NCBI GenBank assembly: GCA_949316495.1
Contig: OX439004.1
Location: 1,118,501 to 1,182,500, forward strand
Origin: Amphiduros pacificus
Lineage: Eukaryota; Annelida; Polychaeta; Phyllodocida; Hesionidae
Direction: 5' to 3'
DNA length: 64,000 nucleotides
Below, in pieces: positions 11,891-31,300 of the stretch. A program made the position numbers and the translations under genes. The notes beneath the pieces were generated by a model. It was not told the origin of the DNA. It made no database searches and saw only the letters and a program-made list of their open reading frames with translations. The stretch's first letter is position 1, and every line of letters starts with the position of its first letter.

Positions 11891-14800
11891 ATGCAGGCTC
11901 TGCGACAGCTTGGACAAAATGTTGTACGTCTACAACTTCTGCAGTTGAAATTGGTCAAACTCGGCAGTGTGCATCGAGACATATCATCACTATGTAGAAT
12001 GCCCAGGCCAATCCTTGCAGCCACATCCAATACCATGCCTGATATACACATGCAACAAATACGGTGGAAGAAAAAATCTGCAAAAGAAATAAAGAAAAAT
12101 AAAAAGAATCAAAGCAAAGGTAAATTGGTTTTATCTTAACATCAGGGCAGAGGAAATTCACGATTTACCATCACCCTGTCACATTACAATTTTTTTTAAA
12201 AATATTTTTTGTATGTCTGCTAAGCATTCTTGGCAAATCAACAAATTTCAGTATTTATTCATATCACATTATAATGATTGTTATGTATGGCAAGTCAACA
12301 TCTTTTTAGTATTTTCAGTAATGATTGTTATATATCTATATAGTCTGTATGAATATGTAGTATGATTGTTCTCACTGACAGGTGGAAAAGACCTCAGTAA
12401 TGAAGAGATAAATCAAGTTATTGATTATGATAGATATAAACAAGACCTCCACCAAACAGTGGTCCAGCTGAAGCGGCAATATATGGAGGAGCTCTCCATT
12501 ATGACATCACAAGGTTAGTCATCGTCATGGAAATATTTATTTTTTTCATAAAGGAAAATGTATTTATTTTAATTTTTACATATATATATAATGTGGATTT
12601 TTTTTCTTCATGCTTGATTCTGAAGTCAGTACAGGTGATGAAATGAGTCAGGTGAATTTGACATATATTAAAATATTTAGCTCTGCTGCCTTAATCAAAC
12701 CAAATTATAATTTGTTAAACATAATAATAATCTGAATGAAAATATCAAAAAGAAAAAAATATGTGTATGTTATGAATTGATATTCAGGTTATTTTTCATC
12801 TCTTGTTAGAATGGTATTTTAAATCGGGACAATTACGAGTGGCTATTTTTCCTCCAGGCCAAAATTGTGGCAGTGGGATATTCAATGGATCCTCCAGTTT
12901 GTAAACTGTCTTTGATTTTAAATTTCAGGTGGGTTGTTAGATAATCTGTCGGTGTCAACAGATGATGGGTCCTTTTCACTGATACAACTAGGGCAAATAG
13001 CTCAGAAGAATCCTCATCTTATCATTGTGGACCTCTCCACAGTACCACAGGTATGCCATGTCCAAAGGCAAGATGTACTTGTCCTTTTTCTTAAGGTCCT
13101 GGGGTGTCACTAATTGATTGGTGAAGTAATGGGAGACGATTCAAGTTGTATCCATTATAGACAAATATTTTTTTATTTTTTTTATTTTTTTATTTTTTTG
13201 TAGGAGCCACATCACCACCCGTTTCACTTTCCAATTTGTTGGTCTAATTATTATAGACAAATATATACATTTACATTTCTGATTTAAGTAAGGAATCAAT
13301 TTATCGGAAATTAAATTACAATTAAAGTGTGGAAATGGAAAAAATCAACTTATAGAAACACAGGCAAAATAAGAAATGCTATATATTGTGAGTAACATTA
13401 CACGTAATCTAAATTATAGCACAATAAGATGATGGCCACTGTAAATGTTTATGAGCCAATAACAGCTCACCCAGGACTCATTGGGTACAAAAAGTTGTCC
13501 ATGACAACCATATGATTCATTATCAAAGAGTAACGGATTATGCACCATGTTCCAGTATATCCCCGCTGTGAAGAAGGCTATTCAGGACTCTGGATTTGGC
13601 CTCAACCCCCAGCAAGACGGAACCACTCTGGCTGTACCGGTCCCAAGGTAAATATGCGACCAAGTTGTTGGGATATCACAAAGTTCCACATGTGACATTT
13701 ACATGTATAGATACTTTTCTTCTCAACCTTAATTATATCATAAGATTCATAATATGCAATTTCAGGGATGGGGAAGTTGAGAGAAATACTAAGTCTTCCT
13801 CAGAAGATAGATTATTGAAATGTTTCTGGCCCCCACTTAACAAAAAAAAAAAAACAGGTTCCATCTATGCGTCCATCTGTCCAATATAATATTAGTCAAT
13901 TAACCTTATTGTTATGAAATTGTTATGACATTCCCCACATCAATATATCAGAAAAGTTTGCCATTAAACTCTTCATGACCTCAGCTTGTCACTGAACTTT
14001 TCATGACCTCATTGACCCCTCAAATAAGGTCAACCTCTCATTGGGTTATCATTCTGATTGCTTTCAAACTTTACAGGAACTCTCTCCACATCAATATCTA
14101 AAAGGAATTCGAAGCTGACTTTTCTGTGACCCTTTTGACCTTGCAAATAATGTCAAGATCAAATTAGTCTGCAACACCATAAAACCTTGGCTCCTTGCCA
14201 ATTATTACATAATGTTATGTAATATTAGGTGGTTATTTTGATCTTTGCTAATTCCTCAGGTTACATAATATTAGGGATATATTCAAGTTGATCATTTGTG
14301 ATCAATTGTGAGATCTATTCTTAGCACTGATGAAAGTCTGATGGACTATATCTCAGTATAGCTGCTCCCTCTTGTGGCAGGTGAAACTGCAATGACCTAC
14401 TGACCTACTTTTTTATCATGAGTGTCTGAGCAATTATCTCACATGGTCACCTGGATTGTTATCGGCATCATTGTTCATGAATTAAAAATGGTATTATTTT
14501 TTGGAGGGGGACCAATAGCCTGTAAACTGCATGTGGTTTTAAATGTTTCCATTTGAAAAGATAATATCCTGTTGCCATGATTGCAGATTAACAGCAGAAA
14601 AACGACAACAGATGGTGAAAAATGCAAAGAAGATATTCGAGAATAGTAAAAACCACCAGAGAGATATACATAGAAATTATCAAAAGAAATTAGATAAAAA
14701 GAAAAATGACATCCCAGCTGATGACTATAACGCCATGAAAAACATGGTAAATATTCATTTTAATCTGAAGCAGCCTCCAAAGGGATGAGTTGAATGATAA

Positions 14801-15272
14801 TTTGGGACCTTTAATTACTTTTCTTGCAAAAAGGAAAGGGACTGGAGCACCAAATAATTTTATATAAAATTACAAAAAGCTCCAAAATATAACTAAAATA
14901 CTTAAATATAATTCTCACTGTTTGAGTTTAACATTTGTGACCCACCAGATGTCTTCAGTGTCATGCACAGTGCATGCTGAGATAGGTTTGTACACATCAG
15001 AGTGAATCAGTTTTAAATCTTGAGAAGAATAGAGTTAAACCGATTGAAATATAATGACATGTCAATCAGCATCTGTTACTACTATACTACAGAGTCAAGC
15101 TTGCACACCAGGTGGCAGCATGGCATACTCAAGCGGTGAGAATTTAAAGCGATTTTTGTCAAAGATGAAAGTTGATTAACAATTGTTGTAGATGATGCAG
15201 CAGATGAAGGACCACCACTCTGATGTAGAACAAATGTACAAAACCAAGGAAACCGAACTTGCTGCCAAATAA
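11891..15272 (+). CDS. MRRF: MRRF, mitochondrial ribosome recycling factor
   Basis: Works in mitochondria with EF-G2 to split the ribosome after termination. Six coding exons: 11,891-12,119, 12,382-12,513, 12,929-13,050, 13,556-13,647, 14,587-14,746 and 15,192-15,272; phases 1, 1, 0, 2, 0 are consistent at every junction. The product is 271 aa; human is 262. The first about 60 residues are rich in Leu, Gln and Arg with few acids, as expected of a mitochondrial presequence, followed by a Lys-rich patch. The RRF domain starts near residue 90. It shows LSIMTSQGG, AIQDSGFGLNPQQDGT and VPVPRLTAEKRQQMVKNAKK, which match the family's INIRTSPG, SGLGLNP and PIP-x-LTxExR blocks. A 3' splice site ends 8 bases before the ATG, so the promoter and first exon lie upstream. 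The long C-terminal helix is Lys-rich and ends ETELAAK. Confidence 0.95.
13154..13264 (-). mobile_element. Short retroposed fragment with 15-bp target duplication (MRRF intron 3)
   Basis: ATTATAGACAAATAT occurs at 13,154-13,168 and again at 13,250-13,264. Between them lie 81 bp which, on the minus strand, read as about 48 bp of unique sequence (ending GATGTGGCTCCTAC) followed by an A-rich tail. A long direct duplication plus an A tail is the signature of L1/RTE-type reverse transcription at a nick. The source RNA was not identified; it may be the 3' end of a LINE or SINE. Confidence 0.6.
13900..14210. repeat. Dispersed repeat in MRRF intron 4
   Basis: The interval has internal near-duplications (CATGACCTCA twice, CACATCAATAT twice). 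Its right half shares words with about 10,985-11,085, namely CGAAGCTGAC, TTTCTG and CATAAAACCT. No termini were visible and the class is not assigned. Confidence 0.4.
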
Positions 15273-16153
15273 CCTCGTTGTCAGATGATAATTACATGAA
15301 ATATAAATGTATGATTAATCTGAATGCCATCAGAGGATATCTGAATGGTCGAGGAAAAAAATAGCTCAACATCCCAACCATTTTCTCAGCTCCTGTGATT
15401 GGTCAGTAAATCGTATATGTACGAGAGTATTATTATAGTCTTAAAAATTATTTCACAAATATAAGCTCAGAACAGACTCAAAATAGATCCAATATCTACT
15501 TTTGATTAGAGAGATGAGTAGCAAGATACTGAATGAAGAATTTAACATTATTGTATTGTAAATTGCATTTAACATTAGTGTAAAATCTGGTATCTGCTAT
15601 AATTATGACAACCAATATATCCTGCTTGGGATGTCTATAAACCTTGTGGAATAAGTGTTGGATGTCAAGTTACCGTACTCAGTGTGGACAGGACAGGTCA
15701 ATTGTGGAAAGTACAACTTGTTTTTTAAAGGATTGTAAATCGGTCAGGAACTACTTTATCTCAGGATAAAGTATAGTTCCTCGCAGTGTATCAGCAAGAT
15801 AAGCCAAACCATCTTCTTCTGAAGAGATATAAATGTTAAATAATCATGGTACTTGTAGTTTTAGGAAAGGAAGATCAAATATTTCCAACTTAATGTACAA
15901 TGGGCCAGATTAGACGGGTGCCAATAATGTAAGATTTCTTCCAAATGATGGGGAATGGGAAAATAATAGTCTGGTAGAATGGTAAAATACAAGTCCACTG
16001 AGAATGGAAAAAAATATATTAGAGAATGGGATTTATAATGCTGAAAAATGGGGAATGGAAAAATGAACACTTCAAACACTGCTATCCTACAGTCTAAATA
16101 CAGTGTCATACTTTATGCAATGTTTTGATTATCAAGGTAATTAGAGCAATAGT

Positions 16154-16332
16154 CAGTGATGTAGTCTTCAGGAAATAACCTGAATTCAGGTTTTTTTTCT
16201 TAAAATGTGAAATTCAAAATGGTCTGAACTCTGAAACATCCAAAAATTACATTTCTGAAAGGGGGTAGGGGTATCTTCAGGTTAATTTTTAAGGGTTTCA
16301 GGTTTTTTCCTGAATGCTGACTTTCATCACTG
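16154..16332. mobile_element. CAGTG-ended MITE, copy B
   Basis: A 179-bp copy with ends CAGTGATG...CATCACTG, flanked by the 6-bp duplication AATAGT (16,148-16,153 and 16,333-16,338). It shares the core AAAGGGGGTAGGGGTATCT with copies A and C. Confidence 0.88.
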
Positions 16333-16859
16333 AATAGTGGATGCTTATAATACGTCCTGGGAAGGATCACATGACCACCATACGATTGTATGTAGTATTA
16401 CTAGTACATTTAAAAAATATAATAAACGTTTAAATAAAATAATTCAGTTGCATCTGGATTAAAGAAGACTCTGTGATTTTGATAATTTGTTTCTATTATG
16501 AATACCATATAAGCTACCGAAAATGGTGCTTTACGCCCCGGCCACAGCTGGGAGAATCAAATTAGTTTCCAGCCTCTCACGGCACCTGCATGTGCATGTA
16601 GCACGATAGTGCAAAACTCTCATTACGATTAATAAAAATTCCATGAAGATTAATCTAATTGGCTCTTTGTTGTTTCCATGCAAGTCACACGTTTGTTTCT
16701 GTACAGGCAATTAAGAAATGTTTCCGGTTCACAATGAACATTAAGTGATTGGCTGTTTGAACTGTTTCCGTGATTGATAGTTTACCTATTCAACTGTTCT
16801 CATTTTTGACTGTGATTTTTAAATAATTCACCTATCTACAACTTTGTTGGAAACATAAA

Positions 16860-17000
16860 TTTGGCTATAGGGTCAAATAGTCTTCTCAAATGAGATTTAA
16901 TGAGTTTTGAGCCGTTACGAAGTAACTGGGACTGACTTTTTGTGGGATCTACCATTTCTAGCCATGGTGTAACTGGGGGACAGAATTTTTTCCTGTGGTT
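16860..17000 (+). repeat. Dispersed repeat related to 26,640-26,790 and to the centre of the 10.6-kb fold-back element
   Basis: The order of shared words is GGTCAAATAG, CTTCTCAAA, GAGTTTTGAGC, GTTAC and GGGGGACAGAATT. The same order occurs near 26,675-26,770, and its reverse complement occurs at 10,735-10,805. The three copies are diverged. No termini are visible here. Confidence 0.5.
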
Positions 17001-18659
17001 GAACACCTGAATGTCAAATGGGAATGGTCGAAAATGCCAGCAACCAAAAACAACATACCGGAAATGCACACACAAAATGTGCAAAAAAGCTTTCTGAAAT
17101 CCGAAAAAACACAAGATGATAACCTACAATTGCACTATGATGACCCCAAATATTTCTAGGATATATCCTGATTAATGTGGCCTGATTTTCCCAGTGATTC
17201 TATTGGACTGAGCTTCACTCCCTCACAGAAGGGGACTGAGAGATCATTAATATTCATATATCCATTAAATACCGTATTATCACTAATACCTCCCCCCTAC
17301 CTAATTACCGCCCCCTCCTGTCTGCAGACCAGGCCTTGGTGGCTGGGGTAGTGGAGCAGCAGACTTAAAATCCACAGGGGTTTGCTATCTCAGTAATTAA
17401 TATGTAAACAGTACTCACAACTTCACTTGCAATACTCATGCAAACATATCAAAGAAAACACACACCCCTTGTAATATTTGCCACAAACACCTGTTTAATA
17501 TTTCTCAATTTCAGGTGAGGTTACACTTTAAATAACTCATGTTGTATCAATGTGTAAGATCTGACATCTGAATGCTGGGTGAGGGTCAGAGTATGTCGTT
17601 CACAGTATGGTGCCCAGTAGCACACCCCAGACTTAATTGGTTAATTACCCTATAGGCATGTGGTCAAGTGGGGGAACTACAGGGCTCAACACTGATAATA
17701 AAAGATTGTCATTTTCAATACTTAACATACTTAGTTGTTTTGTTTCTGGACTGACATATTCATTGTTATTAGTTCATAAAATATATTGAATAATACTGTA
17801 ATGTACAATTATTCTTTGCAACAAGATGTATCCATTTAGTCACTAAACATCTATTGTGAATCTGAAAAACAGTCAATTTTGAACCCTGGTCTTGGCATGT
17901 CTGCCAGTCACATATCAGTGGCCCAGAGGCAATGCTTCCGCCCCCAGGGCAGCAATTAGGGATAATACAGTAAATGGATTCAAATATCAGTTGAAAACCA
18001 TTTTATTCAAGAAATATTACATTGAATAGTGCTATGGGCAAGCTCTGCTTGATATGTGCACCATCTAAATACATAATTCCTAATTTCTTAGTTCATAAAA
18101 CTGATGAATATGAACTTTTTAAAGAAAAAAATCTGTTATGGGATATTGGGATACATGTAGCTTTCTTGGTCATGACAACCCATTACTTTATCACAGTAGA
18201 CATACAGAAATCAAATTTTTATCTCCATATTCCGTTTTAAAAAGGCAAATTTTCTATTTGGTGACAATCTAGGCATTTTGGGCAAGGTCATTAAGATATT
18301 TTTTTTAATCAACTGGAAATAATGTATTGCAAAATAGAATTCATTATATATGTATATATACATATATATCAATTATATTCTTTATGAGCCTCTTTATTGT
18401 AAGAGTTTGTAAGTTTCTTTTACTTTTTTCTGGATTCAGCATCCAATATACATGTATAGGGTATAAATATAATGCTTCTCTTTAAAATCTGAATAATTGC
18501 AAAGTCACCCATGCTGTTACTTATATTTCCTCAGAACAAGCTCCAACTTCATAAAATTCCCTTCCAAGAAAATTTCACGAAATCCTATTCCTGAGCCGTG
18601 CATTATAAGTCTGCACGATCTGCTTAGTCCTGTTATCAGCATGGTCAGTTAACCCTTTG

Positions 18660-26470
<7,811 letters not shown>

Positions 26471-28309
26471 CATATATTATATATGTTTTAGAGTATCTGA
26501 AAATAAAATGTTAAGTGATAAAGGTATGAAGACCTGAATAATATTGAAGCTTAGTTAAGGTGACTGGCTGTTTCCACCATTCCCCCTGTTCAACCAGAAC
26601 TCGTTTCATTGAACTCATACATCCATATATCAATAAAATTTCTAATTTTCTTTTCAACATAAGTGTGGCATACAGGATAAATAAGCCTTCTCGAAGGATA
26701 TATCGCGAGTTTTGAGCTATTACAGAGTCACCATAGTCGACTTCTTGCTTCTTGTGGGGGACAGAATTATTTCCCCCAGTCAAACATACCACAGTCAATT
26801 ATACCCAAAGCCATCGTCAAAATAGACTTGAAATCCTTTGAATTTAGAAATACCATGCACTGCCCATCTATTTTAACACACGACTCTGTAAGAACTCGAC
26901 TTCCGGCAACTAACAGTCAAACAATTACCGGTATGTAATTTTTATATCAACATAAGATGTCAGTCCTGATTGAAAATATTTCTTTGTTTTTTCTTGATCT
27001 CAGGATCGTTTCGCCATTGTTTACGAGCTTGCGCAAAGACGTAAAAGTGTGTCAGTTTATTTACGGGAGTGACAGCAACAATCTGGAGACTCCACAATGC
27101 AGTCTGCCTCTGACGTCATATGAATTTTCTCCCTTGGTGTCTCCATGACGTCATCACTTGGACCCTTCTGAATGTCATTTCATGTTGTCAAGCATAATGT
27201 CGGGTAAAAAACTGAGGAAAAAACACTACAGATAACCCCCGTATTTGCATTTACATACATTATGACTGGGAAAGACAATGACATGGGTCATAACTGCAAC
27301 AGTCAATCGCCGGAGGTCGAGTTTATTTACTGGGGAAACCTAAATATGATGGGCAGCGCGTGGTGTTTCTAGAAACAGTGGATTTCAAGTCTATTTTGCC
27401 GATGTCTTTGGGTATAGGAGAGTAGTCAAAAACACTTTTCATCAACCAGTTTCCACTAATCAAAATTAGTGCAGCAGCCAGATTAGGTCTCTTTAGCTCA
27501 GCTGTTGACAGGAGTGTTGTATTTGTCAGAATTGGAATTTAACAAATTAGTTGGAATATCACAAGAATAGATTTGGATTGGAACTCACTCACATGTGACA
27601 TGTGACATGGTCAGATATGAGAGAAGAAAAGACAGACAAAATTACAGCTATCAGAGTAGTTTCCATCCCCCCCCCCCCCCCCCCAAAAAAAAATCAGAAT
27701 GGATACAAGTTTCACGACTTTTGAATTGTGTTCTCCAATCACCATTTTCCCCTGTATCACACCGCACCCATCACACCGCCTGCTCCATTGGTGAATTTGC
27801 CATTATTTGGAACAGGCAGTTGTGAACATGTGTAATGGGCGATAATAGATTAAGTACATTATCTAGCTTTGGGGTAATCTTGTCCAAAAGATTTAAGATT
27901 ACAAAATCTTCCATATATCTTTCTGTCGTCAAAATAATCAAATATATAATTATTTTACATGTCCTTTGTGCAAAAAAATGACTGTGGATGGCTAAAATTT
28001 ACCTAAAATTTGTCTCAGTGGAGGTTGTTCTGAATTTATTAATTTAGTTGCCCATTTCATATTTTCCCAATAATAATATCAGATTTCCTTTATGTCTCAC
28101 AAAATAATATTTTGTGTATAAAGTAAGCACTACTTAAAAATGAAATTAATGATTAATTAGTTAGTTAAATTATTTGTTTGGATTTATAAACAAAAATATA
28201 TACGTAACTATTTTGAAAATATTTATACACATTCAGTTTATGTCCAAAACAAGTTGAAATTAAAAACATTTCTCCAGATCTGATCTTTTCAAAAACCACT
28301 CTCTCCAAA
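26471..28309. promoter_or_regulatory. Divergent QTRT2 / NELFE promoter region
   Basis: This interval separates two start codons that point away from each other. It has an ETS-type site on the minus strand (ACTTCCGG at 26,899-26,906 on plus) and two perfect CRE palindromes TGACGTCA at 27,111-27,118 and 27,146-27,153. It also holds a dispersed repeat at about 26,640-26,790 and a C19/A9 homopolymer run at about 27,668-27,693. First exons and start sites were not defined. The assignment as a promoter is inference from gene layout and motifs. Confidence 0.45.
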
Positions 28310-31300
28310 ATGGTGTACATGCATTTCCCAGTCCATCTTACCGAAGAAGAGGAAATGCTCCAGAAAAAGTATACAAAGCTACGGAAGAAGGTGAGGCTTA
28401 CTTTCACCCCATGTCAGTTTCCTGAGTGAAGTCATTGTCACATTGAATAAATGCATGTATCACTATCACAGGGTGCACACGATTGAAGCGAAAGCGGAGG
28501 TCCGCCAAATCCGCCGGGCCATACCTGCCGGCGGGCCGGCGAACATGGCGGCAGATGGACTCGCCGCTTACACATGATTAGTCCGGCGGAAAGTGGGCAA
28601 GTTGGCGGATTGCGCCGCCTTCCGCCGGCAGGTTTCAATCTTGTGTACCCACAGACTCAGAGAAAAGAAATGATCACATTTTCTGTGTTATTTTGAGAAT
28701 GTTTAATAAATTCTTGCTATCTGCTCTCCCATATCCGCTGCATTTTCACAGTGCTACGATGGTATTTGGCCCAATTTTTTGCACACGGCACATCCGGAAC
28801 AGCGGTGACGGCTTAATTGGGGCATTGTCGCCTCTGCCTTTCATCTTTACATCATTGTTTTTCTAAGTTTTGCCTTCGGAATGGTGACACATATTACGCA
28901 GATTGAAATATACAAGTTTATATAAAGATTGCATAACAAGCACGCAATAGCACTGACATTGGCGTGTCAATGTACGATGTCAGTCTGAAATTTCCCTCCC
29001 ATCTTGAAGAAAGAAAGTTTACAATGCAACATATTTCCCATCATGCACTGCTCTCTCGCGCCAATTTCGTCATTTTTTCACGGACCAGCTAAAAATCCAG
29101 GAGAGCAGATAGGGAGAATTTTCCTTCCCGAAAGTCCCCAATTATCGCTCGCACATAGGTGGCGCTGTGAATTTCGTGCGAGTCAGAAACTGACAGCTGA
29201 TAAAAATAAATATCTTAAAAATTCAGGGGTGGAAGAGTGCAGTAAATCTGAACCAATCTGGTCATTCTGGACGCTCACAACTGATCTGGGCACTAAATGA
29301 CGTCATTCTGGGCGATAGCAACAATCTGTGCACTAAATTGCAGCCAATCTGAGTGGTATTTGACCGTTGTCGATAATGGCTAAACTGAAAAAGTTGCTTT
29401 CTTTAATCTTTATAAATCAACTGTCATACCCAGTTTTTAAAGAAAATGACATGCTCATCAGTTACATATATAAGTACATGATCATCTAAAACTGATTTTT
29501 AACGAGAATTTTGCGTAATTTTAACACAGAAATGTGCCCCAGTTTAAGATTGCATAACAAGGGGTAATTCCTGACTTGGGGGCACAAATATTACTGTAAA
29601 AACGTTTTAAATTTGTCATAAGATTTACACTAACAGTAACAAGTCACTGTTACACACTCTACTGTAACGAAATTTGTTAAATTTTGTGATGATTTTGAAA
29701 CGATTTTGATGCCTTTTGTGAGACATAAAAAAGTCGTTATATAATAGAACCACCCAGATTGGTTCAAGATTGGTCCAGAACAATGGTATGAAATCATACC
29801 ATCCAGATATGTTTCAATTAATGCCCAGATTGATTCAGAGCTCTCCCACCCCTGAAACTACACCACTTATCAACAAACCGAAAATAGTTTTGAAATCAAT
29901 GAGACAATACAAAGATAATAGAGAACTTTATGAAAATATGACATCGAGATAAACAAAACTTTATTGTCTTTGATGTGAGGCAGTCACACCAAGGTGATGA
30001 GTTGGTCATGCCATTTCAGACAGTCAGACATGCTTTCACACCATTGTCATTTGAATTTTGGACCAATTTTATGATGAAAGGCTTTTTCTGTCATTGTTTA
30101 CCAGCTCAAGGTTTGGAGGGGGATTGTGTGTAACCTTTGTGTCATCTGAAACTGTTGTTCTGAGCACACAGGTGTCATGTCTTCCTGACAGCACCGTCAA
30201 GATTAACGATCATTTACGATAACAAATATTGTACAGAGCAGTACAAAACCAACATATTTAGATTCCTCATGGAATTTTAATGCAAATTAAAAAAGTTTGT
30301 TCAATTTCGTGCATTTAAGTAGAAATAAATGGGAAATAAGTGAGAGCTTCACAGTACTGTTAATATTTGACTCACCGGAACGTGTGGCGACATCTAGTGG
30401 CCGACAGTGTGTGATGTACAAGTCAAGTGATATGATAAAGATCGGCAATCAATTGATAAATCGAAATACAACTCTGTTGTCATCAGCAGCTCTGCTGTTG
30501 TTGGATGTACACCATATTGAAAAAATAATTTTGACTTTTGGATTAATTACATTTGCTGAATCCTTTTATATATTTTAAAATCATATTTGGCATTGCTACC
30601 ACAGTCAGATAAGGAAAAAAGACATGAGAATTCTGACTTTTATTAGTCATGACATTTGTTTTGATCCCGATCACCAGTGATGAATTCCAAGATCGGACCA
30701 AATATATGTATTCCTTAGCTGTGACTAATCCCATCTTAAAATATGTCACCTTACACAACTTTAGAAATATCAATGACGGCTGAATTTGGTCTGGAATAAC
30801 ATGCAAACACTAAATCTGAGACAAGATGATTTGATCTCTGTCACAACATCATAGTGACATCATGCAGAAAATGAAAAAAATCACGATTAAGGCAAAATAA
30901 AAAGATAAAATTTGTTTCTATTTTTTCAGAGTGTTTATTTTTTTATATGACATAATAATTGACAAATGTTCAAAATGGACTGAAGTATTGGTGTTTTACA
31001 ATAATATTCTAAATTATAAGTTTTCTAGTGTTCATGTAGGTTACTACTTATGGTGACTAATAAGATATCTTGCTCTTTATATCATTATTCAATCCAGTGA
31101 CCACATTGCAATTTTGTAAAATTCTCAAATCAAAATAAATATATATTATTGTATGATATTAATGACCCTAAATTAAGATCGTATAACATCATTTTACTTG
31201 TAGAAAAAGCTGTTACAATCACTGAGGACCCAGAAACAAGAACCAGCCACACCCGTAGACAACCCAAAGAAGAGATGTAAGTCTGAAATAGTCTCAACAT

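Larger units (their letters stand above)
15273..18659. other. Intergenic DNA between convergent MRRF and QTRT2
   Basis: No supported gene. It contains MITE copy B, a dispersed repeat at about 16,860-17,000, and a possible QTRT2 poly(A) signal on the minus strand at 18,393-18,398. A 25-codon stretch at about 17,953-18,027, ending FKYQLKTILFKKYYIE-stop, has the look of a LINE reverse-transcriptase tail but is too short to call. Confidence 0.45.

Noticed and set aside
17953-18027. Short frame resembling the C-terminal tail of a LINE reverse transcriptase
   Set aside because: Only about 25 residues, no upstream domain or 3' tail seen; not enough to call an element.
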